Part shown: in pieces, positions 33,935 through 45,220 of the stretch
How positions within the stretch are numbered: position 1 is the first letter of the stretch
Layout of the letters: each line of letters starts with the position of its first letter
Assembly (NCBI GenBank): GCA_945910005.1
Contig: OX246743.1
Coordinates: 16,392,695 to 16,456,694 of the forward strand
Direction: 5' to 3'
From: Isoperla grammatica
Lineage: Eukaryota > Arthropoda > Insecta > Plecoptera > Perlodidae
Length of the DNA stretch: 64,000 bases
Made by a program: the position numbers and the translations under genes
Notes under the pieces: model-generated
What the model was told of the DNA's origin: nothing
What the model saw: only the letters and a program-made list of their open reading frames with translations
The model's database searches: none

Positions 33935-36422
33935 CACTCGTGTGTTTGTTCTAGCGTGAATCCACCACATTTTGATAAATCCGTTGTCGTGAGAAGACGA
34001 TTCTCAGGGGGAATCCCTCACGCTCGGCTTCCTTACCGAAGATACACGATCGTTCCCGAAGGCTTATATACCAGTCTTCCTTCTGTCACGAGCCCATTAT
34101 AGTGTGTGTGGACTTTATGCTACTGTTGGGAGTGTTTGAGTAGCCGTGTAAGCCGGTAGAAAAACGTGCACGCTGAAAAATATCGAATCTTGAGTCCCAA
34201 TTGTGAATTGTGGATTGTCCATCGAAGCATAAGGGAGACTTGATGGAAGCCAAGTTGAAGGGATACAAATACGGCTGGATTGATCTACACTGCGTACTAT
34301 ATATACATCTTGTTCGTTTGTATAGTCCATACACCCCCAAACGCCAGAACGTTTCTATAGAGTAGAGGGATGGTGAACCAAAGGCTCGCGAAGATGTTTT
34401 GGCTGGCGCGCAGAAATATTTATAACATATTGAATAGGATGAAAATTGAAACACTTCAAAGTATTTTTCGGGGAATTTAGAGAATTATAAGCACACTAAT
34501 TTCGCCTCTGGCGTTAAGGGGTTTTGCCCCAGATCTTTCAGTATGAGGAACGTTTATGTTATTATGTTTAAAATCCAAGATTATTAACACTGCCAATTGC
34601 TCTCAGTAAAACATCGTAACTCCAAATCCCAGTCAAGTATGAATTAACGAATTTCTCGTTCCACTCTCCAAAAAAGCTACAATAATTTTACAGTTAAAAT
34701 TTTACTGTGTCTATTTTCGATCAATTTAGTGTGTTTGTACTGTGCGTAGTGTTTGCAGTGGTATAAATGAGCACATGCAATATTCAGTCTATGTGCACCA
34801 ACATTGCAGTTTGCAGTGGTGATGGTACCAACACAATTCAGCTCTACCGGAAGTAAAACTTCGGACTCAATACATCTTCTGAAGTATCTGATACGTGGTG
34901 CACAGATGGGGCATCTGAGTTGAACTTTCTTACAACCCTTCCGAGTCGATATCAAATCATAAATCTTGCATGAAACTCTGCTTTTTCATTTCCAATTTTG
35001 CACACAACTTGTACTGTAGCAAAAACATATTCCACATAAAGATCCTCTCAATTCGAATCATTTCTGAGTATTGTCGAGTATAGATCGTTCGATGAATAAC
35101 TTTACTTCCTCTATAGTTGGTATAACTGTTGCATAATGCAAACTTACTTTCACAAAGAAGTTATTTCTTGGATATGTTATATTTTGAAAGCATAAATTTT
35201 ATTTGCCAACGTTGAGCTAGATTTCAGAATACTCATGTTTCCAAGTCATGGACTGCAGCTCTTTTTCATCTTCAGCGTATAACCGTTCATTTTCACGTTA
35301 CGAATACTTACAACGTCTTAGAACCTAAAAACACTATTTTGTATAGAAGTGAGGGAGATCGTGACTACGTGAGTAATTTAGCTTGATCCCAAGAGATTCG
35401 AACTGTAATATTAGCACTAAAGTTGCAAAAAATAAAAATTAACCTCAATACACAATATCAAGTCTCACATAATAATTTCAACATTAAATTATGCTATAAA
35501 CTGATTAAACAGTGCCTCCCTTGCCATTGTCAACATAATGGCGGCATTCAGTTTGCAACAACCTTCTGTTTGAAGGACCTATCAGCATGGCGGAGCATCG
35601 GCGTTGATTGAAGTGTCATAACCACGGTTCTGCGCTACAATCTCCATTATTTTTGCACCTCGAATATTTGTTTTCATTTTATAGCTATTGAAATATATTG
35701 TTACCTCGTTTTAATGTATTTAAAGTATCAGTTTATTTTAATTACTAAGTGCGTCTTTTCACATCTTATGCGCATGTACAGCCTACCAAAACTCTCTTCA
35801 CTTTTCTCAATTCACAAACTTTTTTCTGCTCTTTTTTATTATAACATCCCACAACTTTTCAACATATTTTCTTTTTTTCTTTTTTTTACGTTACCTATTC
35901 ATATTAATCTTAATAATAACTCTCTCTCCTTACCCGTGATATATTTGAGTTTTGCTTTTCATTCCTGTGTGAAGCGTTGACGTTTCAAGAGGAGCGGGGC
36001 AGCAATTACCCTCTCCCTAAAGCCATCAGAAATGTGAGAGAAAGACAGAACTACTACATTCTAATTTACTTTCTTTTTTATACGCGCTCCCTCGTTCCAT
36101 CCACAGGGAATAGCGCGTGGAGACGCGAACAGTCGTCTTTCTCACCAACTTGTTGACGACAAACTGTGCATGTGAGTGAACCGAACCGCAGACGTCGGAA
36201 TCAATGAATAAGAAATCACAGCAGCAGACGCGGGGAAAACAATTATTCGGACAGTTCGATTCTATATTCATTCACCTTTTACGCCACAAACAATCTTGTT
36301 CAAAACTTTTACTTAAACGAATTTGTTTGGTGACACGTCGTGAATCTATAAATTCGTGCATAGTGTAACTTCTTTCTCGGATGACGTATTTTTCTGCGGG
36401 GGGAGAAGGGGTGGGGTGTGCT
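33935..36422. other. No gene recognised
   Basis: Frames of 122 and 71 codons (34086-34454, minus), 92 codons (34677-34955, minus) and 88 codons (35714-35980, plus) show no domain or family motif. I see no intron-exon pattern that would link them. Confidence 0.45.
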
Positions 36423-36618
36423 GCTCTGTGCGTCGTACTAACTAGGTCAGTCGACAAGATAATGGAGGGGGGTGTAGGGGGCTAGCCCGACGACAGGTGT
36501 GTGTGTGTATTCTGTGTGGTGCTCTGTGCGCCGTACTAACTAGGTCAGTCGACAAGATAATGGAGGGGGGTGTAGGGGGCTAGCCCGACGACAGGTGTGT
36601 GTGTGTGTTCTGTGTGGT
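36423..36618. repeat. 98-bp tandem duplication
   Basis: GCTCTGTGCG starts at 36423 and 36521. The copies are almost identical (CGTC/CGCC difference) and include a (GT)n tract near the end. Two copies only. Confidence 0.93.
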
Positions 36619-36726
36619 GCTCCTTCAATCAAATTAAACTTTATCCGTATGTTCTCAATTATGTTCGTGGAGAAACCTCACTTTTCAGTGGTCTCAGTTA
36701 TATCGGCCCTAGAGTGACGGATTGTT

Positions 36727-36747
36727 CCCCCCCCCCCCCCCCCCCCC
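36727..36747. repeat. Poly-C tract (21 C)
   Basis: Twenty-one consecutive C residues. The opposite strand is a G-run of the same length as the one at 7.59 kb. Confidence 0.9.
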
Positions 36748-36924
36748 GGAGATCCACTCTCTGTACAATCTACATCAATCGCAATGGTTATCTCGTTTTA
36801 CTCTTTGCTATGAAATGGATTGAATAGATTTGCAAGTAATACGCTCCATATTTTGGCAAAGTTGCTAATCAAGGTGGTATGTGTATTCAGATGATACTGA
36901 AGATGAAAGGACGCCACATGGCAT

Positions 36925-36995
36925 CCATGCCCAAGCCAGAATTTGAACCTGGAACGCAGTGTGTACTAGACCAACAGCTAATCGACCGCGGCCAG
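36925..36995 (-). repeat. tRNA-derived SINE head
   Basis: The minus strand shows an A-box-like TCGATTAGCTGTTGGTCTAG (36985-36966) and a B-box GGTTCAAATTC (36949-36939) at tRNA spacing, preceded by GGCCGCGG. The D-arm words resemble a Leu/Ser-type tRNA. The 5' and 3' ends do not pair as an acceptor stem, so I call a SINE remnant. Confidence 0.6.
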
Positions 36996-39102
36996 CAACT
37001 ACGCCTGGCCATTTATTATGTGTCTCTTGTCTCAGAAATATAAACACTACAACAAAAGGCATGATTATTATTTGTTTGAAAGCTTACAAGTGGTGGCTGC
37101 TTACCCAGTGGAATTGTATTTTGAACGGTAAGTAATTAAAAGCTAACTCGTCAGGAGGAAAACAGCCGGGGAATAATTTCTTTTGTACGATCCTTATTGG
37201 CCCGCGGTAATATCCTTCCTTCTCTTCGTAGAAATGTTGTGCTTGATCTTTTGAGTCCCCACCCATCTCGACTCGTCACCTTTCAACGGAAAGTAAAGAA
37301 CAAGTGACTAAAAAAGAGAAATGGTTATTTTTATTTTTTTTTATTCATGCAATTAGTGAGATTTTGAAGTGTCTGGGATTGAATTTCATTATTTGAAAGT
37401 TATTTTAAAAATGTAACGAAGTTAATGAATGTTGAACACTATGGCGTTCGTGTTTTTTATTTTATTCTATGATAAATTGGGCAATATGATGCCTCTATCG
37501 AAATAACTCATCAGAAAACTCCCCAGTTCTATATTTCTTTGCCAATTAAAATAGCTTTTAAATATTAATTCTCACAGGATGATGTAGAGAATTCTACCAA
37601 CCCATGCAGTCATTGCGTTTATACTGCTAATAACTGCGTTAGAATGCTTTTAGAAATCAATACTGACGATATTTCTCAAAGCAAACACGGGGATATTCTT
37701 GGTTCGAGTCGATAACAAATCTTAAAATGTGATCAAACCGTTGTTATTATATTTTTTTGAACTAGGTAATTCTCTTTTGTAATTTACTGGTTTATTTTTT
37801 AATTAATCAGAAATAACTCATACTTTGTTTCATTTAAAAGTTTAAGCCAATTATAAAAAAATAAATCCTAAATCATATTAGTGATCGTAATTTATTTTAG
37901 GCAGCATCATTCATTAGTGTGGATTCGTCCCCAAGGATTTCACTACAAAATATCTAGCCCCAAAAGATGATGAAAGCACTGAGCTAAAAGCAGAAAATGT
38001 TGGGAATTGTGATGATCAAACGACAGCAAGCTTTAAACCCACTCTATAAAACATGTTGAAAGCTTAATAATAAAAACCGGAATAGGTTCCGTATAAAAGA
38101 TGTCTGCAGTTCTCCACTTTTGATCGCCCATTCAAATCGTATCTTTGTCTCCTGCATAAATTAGCGTCTAGTCCCACGATTATTCGTTGGAAATTTTAAA
38201 TCTTTTAGCTTAAGTTTAATTGAATATTTCTCAAATTCCTCACGTTAATAATTCGATTATAATCACAGCAAGTTTCACAAAACTCTACGAAGAATTTGAA
38301 TTCAATGTTTTTTAATTTTTTTTATTAATCTGCATTAATTTCATGAATATTCATCAGCTATCTCGTTTATGAAATTGCCGTAAAATTTTATTATCAAAGG
38401 AACAAAAGAAAATCTATGCTTGATTTTGACTCAAAACAATTTTCAACATGTCTTAATCTCAGCGCTTTCTGAATGTCACATATTCGTTTTGCGAACTAAA
38501 TTGAATTTGTTTTTTATTGTGTGTCATGATTTTGTCTGGAAGTCAAATTCCAGTTTAGATTAAGTTCCGTGTGACTTTTGCTTCGCGAGAGCCGTGACCG
38601 GATGTTATGAACCGGAAGTTATGAACCGTATTGAAGCTCAAAGTCATTGGCAATTTCCTCTCAATAACTACTGGTGGACTTCAAATGCAATTCGCATTTC
38701 ACCGCTACAATATTGACACTCTCATGACATTACGCAATGCCACAAATATGAGCGCCGATGTACAAGAAAATACCTTCGTACTATGTAGGTCTTTGTTATT
38801 TGTTTATTTATTTTTTACAACACATATATAGTTACAAACAGGATGCACAAATCGGACCGTTACATCCATACAAAATGATTTTTATCCTGAAATAAATAAG
38901 CAAATATAAAATGTATGTTTTTGATAGATGAGTGATTGGTGATATAAATTTATGTGTTTGCACCGACTCTGATTTTGTGCGATTGTAAACCACAAAAAAT
39001 AGACGAAACAAGAGAACTTCTTAATGTTGCCTTTATTCGGTGAATACTTACATTCAAACCAAACGCCATCTGAAACATTTCAACAATAAACGCCAGTCTA
39101 AA
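36996..39102. other. AT-rich sequence, no gene seen
   Basis: No frame longer than 66 codons and no recognisable repeat in about 2.1 kb. Confidence 0.5.
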
Positions 39103-39160
39103 GTAAACAAACATGCCCACAATATGGTCGCCAATATGGTCGCCACGCGCATTATGTGAA
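39103..39160 (+). repeat. Diverged relative of the 38-bp satellite unit and its flank
   Basis: Reads AAGTAAACAAACATG, then CCCACAATATGGTCGCC, a second AATATGGTCGCC, then ACGCGCATTATG. The high-coordinate end of the 38-bp array reads AAGTAAACAGACAGTG, GCACACAACATGGCCGCC, then ACACGCATTACC. Unit and outside flank are therefore both matched, in the same order. Confidence 0.65.
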
Positions 39161-39431
39161 TTAATACACTATATTTACATTGTCATTAACTCATTGTCTT
39201 CGATATTAGTGCAGAATTATCCAAATCTCTCAGACTAGCACCCTAGTAGTAGTGTTATTGCACTGTTTACGCTAAGCTGATTAGATTAGTGTTAAGACTT
39301 GATCTACGAAGACAAAGGAAGTGTCGCTGTGGTGGCCATAATTCAAACGCGGTGCTAAATCATCTCTTGGGAGTGACGCGTTATGTACACTCACTGACGT
39401 CAGTAAATCAAGGGTAGTAAAGACTTCTTCT

Positions 39432-39880
39432 TGATCAACATCTCTTCGGGTTAGTCCGTGACTTTCTGGTTGTGTGTACATAGCAGTAACGCATCGTTCG
39501 TTATGTTATCAACATCTCTTCGGGTTAGTCCGTGACTTTCTGGTTGTGTGTACATAGCAGTAACGCATCGTTCGTTATGTTATCAACATCTCTTCGGGTT
39601 AGTCCGTGACTTTCTGGTTGTGTGTACATAGCAGTAACGCATCGTTCGTTATGTTATCAACATCTCTTCGGGTTAGTCCGTGACTTTCTGGTTGTGTGTA
39701 CATAGCAGTAACGCATCGTTCGTTATGTTATCAACATCTCTTCGGGTTAGTCCGTGACTTTCTGGTTGTGTGTACATAGCAGTAACGCATCGTTCGTTAT
39801 GTTATCAACATCTCTTCGGGTTAGTCCGTGACTTTCTGGTTGTGTGTACATAGCAGTAACGCATCGTTAGTTATGTTATC
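39432..39880. repeat. 74-bp tandem repeat, about 6 copies
   Basis: TAGCAGTAACGCATCGTT recurs from 39481 at 74-bp spacing, with copies virtually identical. The last copy has TTAGTTATG for TTCGTTATG. The first copy is joined to unique sequence by CTTGATCAACATCTC. Confidence 0.97.
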
Positions 39881-40089
39881 GTTTGGCCTATTGGAACATT
39901 TAAATATTTGGTTTTGAGGTGTATAGAGGATAATATTCAAACAATCTTGGTACAAGGTATTGTCTTCGCAGAGTTACGTGAAGTCTTGAGGACTTAGAGA
40001 AATATGCTAGGCCTAGGCCATAGACTATATACCCAGCTCCCTAACTAGAATCGCTTATTTGCTAGGTTCACACTACTAGGAAATGTTGG

Positions 40090-40345
40090 TTTGGTCCCGG
40101 TTGCTTAGACGAGTCCCATACGAACACTGAAGTTAATTAACATTGGACTAAGTCAGGAGGAGAGCGGGCTACCAAGAGTGGTCCTCCTTCAAAACATCAG
40201 TTACCAACAACATAACACAACATAGCACATAACAGCTTCGATTTTCCTAACTGCTTGGTGGTCCAGTTCAGTGAAGGAACCTACGACTGGTCAAAGTTAC
40301 ACCGTTCTTTCGGATGGGACGTAAAGATGGTTCCCCATAGAAGTA
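40090..40345 (+). repeat. 5S rRNA-derived SINE (SINE3-type), copy 1
   Basis: ACACTGAAGTTAATTAACATT, a CTAAGTCAGGAGGAG word and a following GTGGTCCTCC are a diverged 5S rRNA internal promoter region. The body AACAGCTTCG...GTCCAG...TCAAAGTTACACC is shared with the copy at 53.75 kb. This copy extends further, into CTTTCGGATGGGACGTAAAG, a tail word I know from other marine invertebrate SINEs. 5S-headed SINEs use the internal pol III promoter. Confidence 0.7.
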
Positions 40346-42801
40346 GGCTACCTACTCTAGCCTCGTTATCCTTCCTCCCTTCTTCCTGATCATTCATAAA
40401 ACACCATTAATTTTATTAAATTTACACTAGTGAAACCAATCCAGTTGCAAATATATATTATATATATATATATTAAATAAAGCAATGAACTAACCCGCTC
40501 AGGTGTATATAAAGGAGATATATACTTTCTTTTCCCTTGATTTTATCCTACATGAGTGTAGAGTACCTAAAACTGCTCAGAGCTCCACGTTCAAGTCGAA
40601 ATGTTTTATTATGAATAGCGTTATCCCATGCAATATCCCATTTCTCCCAGCATACACAACAAATGCAAATAAAACATAAAAGCTCTCCTGGAATTAAATT
40701 GTGTCACTTATTTTCATAATATCATTGCTAGCTTTGAAGACGGCGGAAATGTCATGTTTCGTATTTCCATACAACTCGATCCGACTTGAAAAAGTTTTCA
40801 CATCATGTTTAATGTTTGTTTTCGTTGTGTTGAAATTAAAAGTCAAATCATTTACGTCGCCGCTAGAGAATGGTCGGAGGATTTGATCAGCGAAGCGACG
40901 CAGCGACCGGTTAGGGCGGGGAATGCCATTAGTTGGAGGATTATTGATTCATGTCCATTAGTTGGTTTATGGAGATAGTTCGATGCTGTTTTGGAGGCTG
41001 TACGCATCGAGGTTAACCGAGACGATTAGTTCGAAATCTAGCTGGTCAAAGCTGACACCACAGGGAACCAGTGAATCGGTAGAAAAATGAGAACAGAAGG
41101 GTTTTTAGAGTAACAACGTTCTTTCACCTACCCTTGTTTTACTTATGTCGCATATAAATGTTTTTATAAAGTAAAACATGAAGTTTTCATGACAAACAAC
41201 TGTTTTGCAAGTATTTCTAAAAATATATTGTTTACATTTAGAAATGTGTGTACATCCTGTACTGACAAATTTGCATAACTTCAGTTATGTCGAATTCTTA
41301 CTATGAGCAGAAACTATTCACTCTTAACAGTCAAAAGCGGCCTTTGCAGCCCTACAATCTGATGAAAGAAATGAAAAACACGAGTTTCAAGCGTATCAGG
41401 GTGTGTTTCGAATATTCCAAGGGACGGTCACGTAAATGATGCATTTCATGCGGCGTTGTTGTTTGCCCGCAGATTGTTGGGTTGTGTTCTCTCTCTCAAT
41501 CCGGGACAATGCGAAGTGTTGCATGTGTAAATACGCTAACTATTTACTACAATACAACCCCACAAGGGCCGCGAATACACTCACAACTACGATTGTTTCT
41601 ACTATTTGTGTTTGTTGCAATTGTGTGAGGGCTCGGCCTCGGTGGTACGGTGGGTTTATTTGTTCCTGTTACCAACCCTGACGCTAGAGTAAAGAAGATT
41701 TCTGTCCTGCTCTTGATTTAAATATTTCAGCTGCTGAACAAGTAGGTTGGAATATCTGGATGCGAATTTGACTATACCTCGACCAAGATTACAGAATCTG
41801 TGAAATTGTAATTAATTTGTAGCAAAGATCGTCATGATTCCTTTATTGAATCACTTGCATGGTATATTCAATTTAGAGACGTTATTAGAGCTAATCTTAT
41901 CTTAGTAGAGAAGTTTCGCTCCAGTGTCTTTACTCAAGTTGCTAAGTTTTACCATTTTAGGTTGAACAAATGTTCAACAATACATAGATTTACTAATCGA
42001 CAACAAAACGTCACCTGTGCGTTAGAACATTTTGTGGTCACCGGAATGCATAGTCTTTTCAGTACAATATAGCTAAAATCGAGATAAATTCAAAATTTAG
42101 ATTTAATTCCCACTGTTGAACAATTTTTTCATTGTATGAAACATTACAAAACGTTTTATATCCTTCGTGAACAATAATATGAGACGTAAAGCAAGATATA
42201 ATATCAACGTTGTATATAGAGTCGCCCACACATTTTTCGTTTTTCCTTCAGAACAGCTTATAAAATACTCGTGCATAAAAAGACAAATGAATAGAGGTGG
42301 ATTAGAAGGTAGGTACGCCCAGTGTGGCCTTGCATCATTTGGCTAATGGGAGTTAGAGCTTGTTGAGGGAGTTGTGTAATTAATTGATTGAGATTAATCT
42401 AACATGTCTCGCGGGCTAACGGTTACAAGTATAAATACGGGGAAAAAAGAACAAACACCTGAAAAAGTGAATGTGCTGGAAATAGCTGTAGAATGAGTGT
42501 ATCACAATTTGTAATGAGTCTAGGAACGTCCTACATTTTGAAGATAGTGCATTATCATCCTTACACTCTCAATACCTCCATAGTCAGACCACCTGGTATT
42601 AAAAAAATAACAGTAAATAGTGATTAATTTTACAGAAAATGGTTTCATTTAATTAAATATGTTTTAAATACAAAACAAGAGAATGCTTAAGTAGTAGTAA
42701 CTGATTTGCCGAAAAATGTTTTCTTTTACCATATGTGTAGTATATTAAATGTTTGTTACAAATGTTTCCTATAACTATTTTGAATTGAGTAGGCCTACAT
42801 T
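40346..42801. other. No gene recognised; short (TA)n
   Basis: Contains an imperfect TA tract at about 40449-40475. An 81-codon Cys-rich frame at 41436-41681 has no family resemblance. The remainder is AT-rich. Confidence 0.45.
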
Positions 42802-43670
42802 CACCTAATAGTCCAAGCAACGAACAGTTTGACCCGGAACTAATTGGTACAGAATTTTTTTTGATCAGAAGTTGTTACTTATGTATACCTACATGCACAT
42901 AAGAAACTTTACTGCTGTCCGACACCCCTAATTAGCGTAATTAATTAAAATGTTAAAACAAATTAATGCTCATATTATGGTGATTTTTGAAGATTTTTCA
43001 GAATCTATATTTTTACCATATCAAACAACCTATTCGGTAATTTAAAAAAATTACTTACATCAATATAAATATCCCGGTAGCCATTAATTAATTACTATTA
43101 ATTATAATAGCAATTTCAATTAAATGCTTCCCGTGTAAAATTGGTGAGATTGAATATTGTTTTGTCAGTTTCAAATATAAGATTAACAACATACAAAACT
43201 TGTGTAGAAACTTTACTGCAATGAAAATATTATTTGTATGACAAATTAGCATAATTAATAGTTAATTATTACATTCAAAACTTATATAGTGACATATTTG
43301 AACGTAGGCAATATGGGTATCAAAAGAAAGCTGCTGATACGTTGATTTTAGTACCGATACTCTCAGGGTCATGCAAGCAAATTTCCAAAGTCTTTTAGGG
43401 GGGGGGGAAGAAGGGGGGGGGGGCGGGTTAAATAATTAATAACGTCAAACGTATCAAACGAAATACGATACGATATTAATACGATGTTAATAGTAAAAAG
43501 CTTTTCAAGTGATAAAAGACAATATACCCTAGTGTTTGGCTAAAAGGGGGAGAGGGGGGGGGGGGGTTAAAAAGCGTCCTCATAAGTCAATTTTGTGTCT
43601 GATTTGACACTCATTGAGCCATGGATGTTAATAAGTTTAACACAATTGTTTTGTGATTGATACATAGCAT

Positions 43671-44299
43671 TTACTGCATCGTATATATTCGTCTAGACTA
43701 CTCTAGAGAAATCTTATAAAAACCTATATGTAATATAAAATCATGTGGAGCACATCAGAATCAAATGTCATACGACCACTGTAGCATTTGATAGCTACGA
43801 CAATGAGCCATCTCCTAAGGACATCACATAGCCTATTTGAAATGGAATGGTGGTAACAGATGAGCTACAATCCAGAAGGAGTCAAACATATCAATGTCAG
43901 TCAATCAAGAACATAGAACAACTCTCAACCCAATTAACAAATGAATATTCACTAAGCCTTTTACGACGAGACTTGAAGCCAATAACATCACAGTACTTTA
44001 AGCACAAGACGACGCCGATGTGTTAATTGCAATTACAGCAGTAGAGTCGGCTAACCAGAGAACAGCACCCTCACTGATGATTTTACAAAGTTGCCAGTAA
44101 TTGTATGCATTTCAATCACGAAAATCCTGTTTATGATTTCATCATTGAATCAAAGTTGAAAGCTGGTGCCAGCAAACAGAAAATATGGAATATGCGTTAT
44201 ACACAACAACCTAGGATCAAGAATTGGGTTCTTCTTTACCCTTCATTCGCGTAATAAGTGGATGTGACACTACTTCAAGAATGTTTAGAATAGGTTAAG
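43671..44299 (+). pseudogene. FEN/PIN-like 'GCDTTS' family gene remnant, main copy
   Basis: The plus strand, across several frames, reads LLHRIYSSR at 43671, MWST at about 43743, then VAFDSYDNEPSPKDIT at 43781-43828. LEANNITVL follows, then a stop, then AQDDADVLIAITAVESAN at 43972-44055. A DDFTKLPVIV stretch near 44080, KAGASKQKIWNMRY near 44155-44200 and GCDTTSRMFRIG at 44260-44295 complete the order. Family members I recognise run LLHRIPW, VFDGYxDGPxxKD, GDADxLIVxTAVESA, GDDTDLLVLL, KxxKVWD, SGCDTTSRxFGIGKG in the same order, so identity is secure at family level. A FEN/PIN-type nuclease role is inferred from the acidic motifs. It is full of stops and frame changes and is dead. Confidence 0.75.
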
Positions 44300-44704
44300 C
44301 TTTACCAATCAAGACATTTGCATAAGATTTTTTTTAAATTAATATATTTCCAACAATCCCACATCTCTTAACACAAAGATTGTTGAGTGCAGTGGAAAAG
44401 CAATCGGCATGTTGTAAAATGATAAGAGATAAGTTTACACATAAATTAATAACTGCTAACACAGTATTCAGCATGAGACTTTACAACCTACATTATCAGC
44501 ATCTCCCCACCACATTTTATTATTAGTATCATCAAGTATAAGTTTAGAATTGTAACAACTCTTAAAAAAAAAATTTCCTGTACCAACTGACAAGCCACCA
44601 GCCTCACTACATATTTTTCAAATTCTATGATGTAATTGTAAAGTACGATGCAACTGCAAGAAGGTGCATCCGTTCTAAATGCCTGTACCTTGTTGTTTGA
44701 AAAT

Positions 44705-45220
44705 TAATGTGTGATGTGTTTACTTGATGACCCATTATCTTAGCCATCAAATACTTCAGTAGTTATGATATTTGCTTTTAATGTACTCCACATACTACAT
44801 AACTCTTAAAATGTTTTGTCTCTAGACCTTTAAGGTATGTGATGCATCAAAATGCCCTTCATCAATCTCAAAGCAAGACTTGCTTGTAACAGTGTTACTT
44901 ATTTCATATTCTTTCCCTTTCATATTATTTCTATACCATTTTCTTCGTGTATTTGCAAACATATTATCCCCGGGAGCAGAATTTTCAGCTTATACCTTGT
45001 AATGCCCGAATAGTCAAATACATCTTGTGGTAGTGTGCTTAATTTGAAAGTTAATACAAATGCCTACGTAAAACAAATTAACGTTTACATATTATATCAT
45101 AATGCAACTCTTAAAAAACTAAATTAGCTTTGCTAAATCATCCTCTGATGACTCTCGGACGCTCGAGAGTCATTGGAAAACAGCAAAGGATCAACTTCGA
45201 TTGTATCTCCATCAACGTTC
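44705..45220 (-). pseudogene. Inverted partial copy of the FEN/PIN-like gene, N-terminal part
   Basis: Reading leftwards on the minus strand: VDGDTIEVDPLLFSND at 45216-45169, FKLSTLPQDVFDYSGITR near 45045-44990, MWSTLKANIITTEVFDG near 44791-44742, and DNGSSSKHITH to about 44706. The first two match the N-terminal family segments (VxVNPxLLFQRL; YELSSxPxSLFD) and have no counterpart in the plus-strand copy, where this region is deleted. The last two match the plus-strand VAFDSY region directly. Stops interrupt several motifs. The two copies point toward each other. Confidence 0.65.

Noticed and set aside
34086..34454. 122-codon minus-strand frame
   Set aside because: No recognisable domain, and a second frame overlaps it on the same strand. 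Length is within chance for this amount of sequence.
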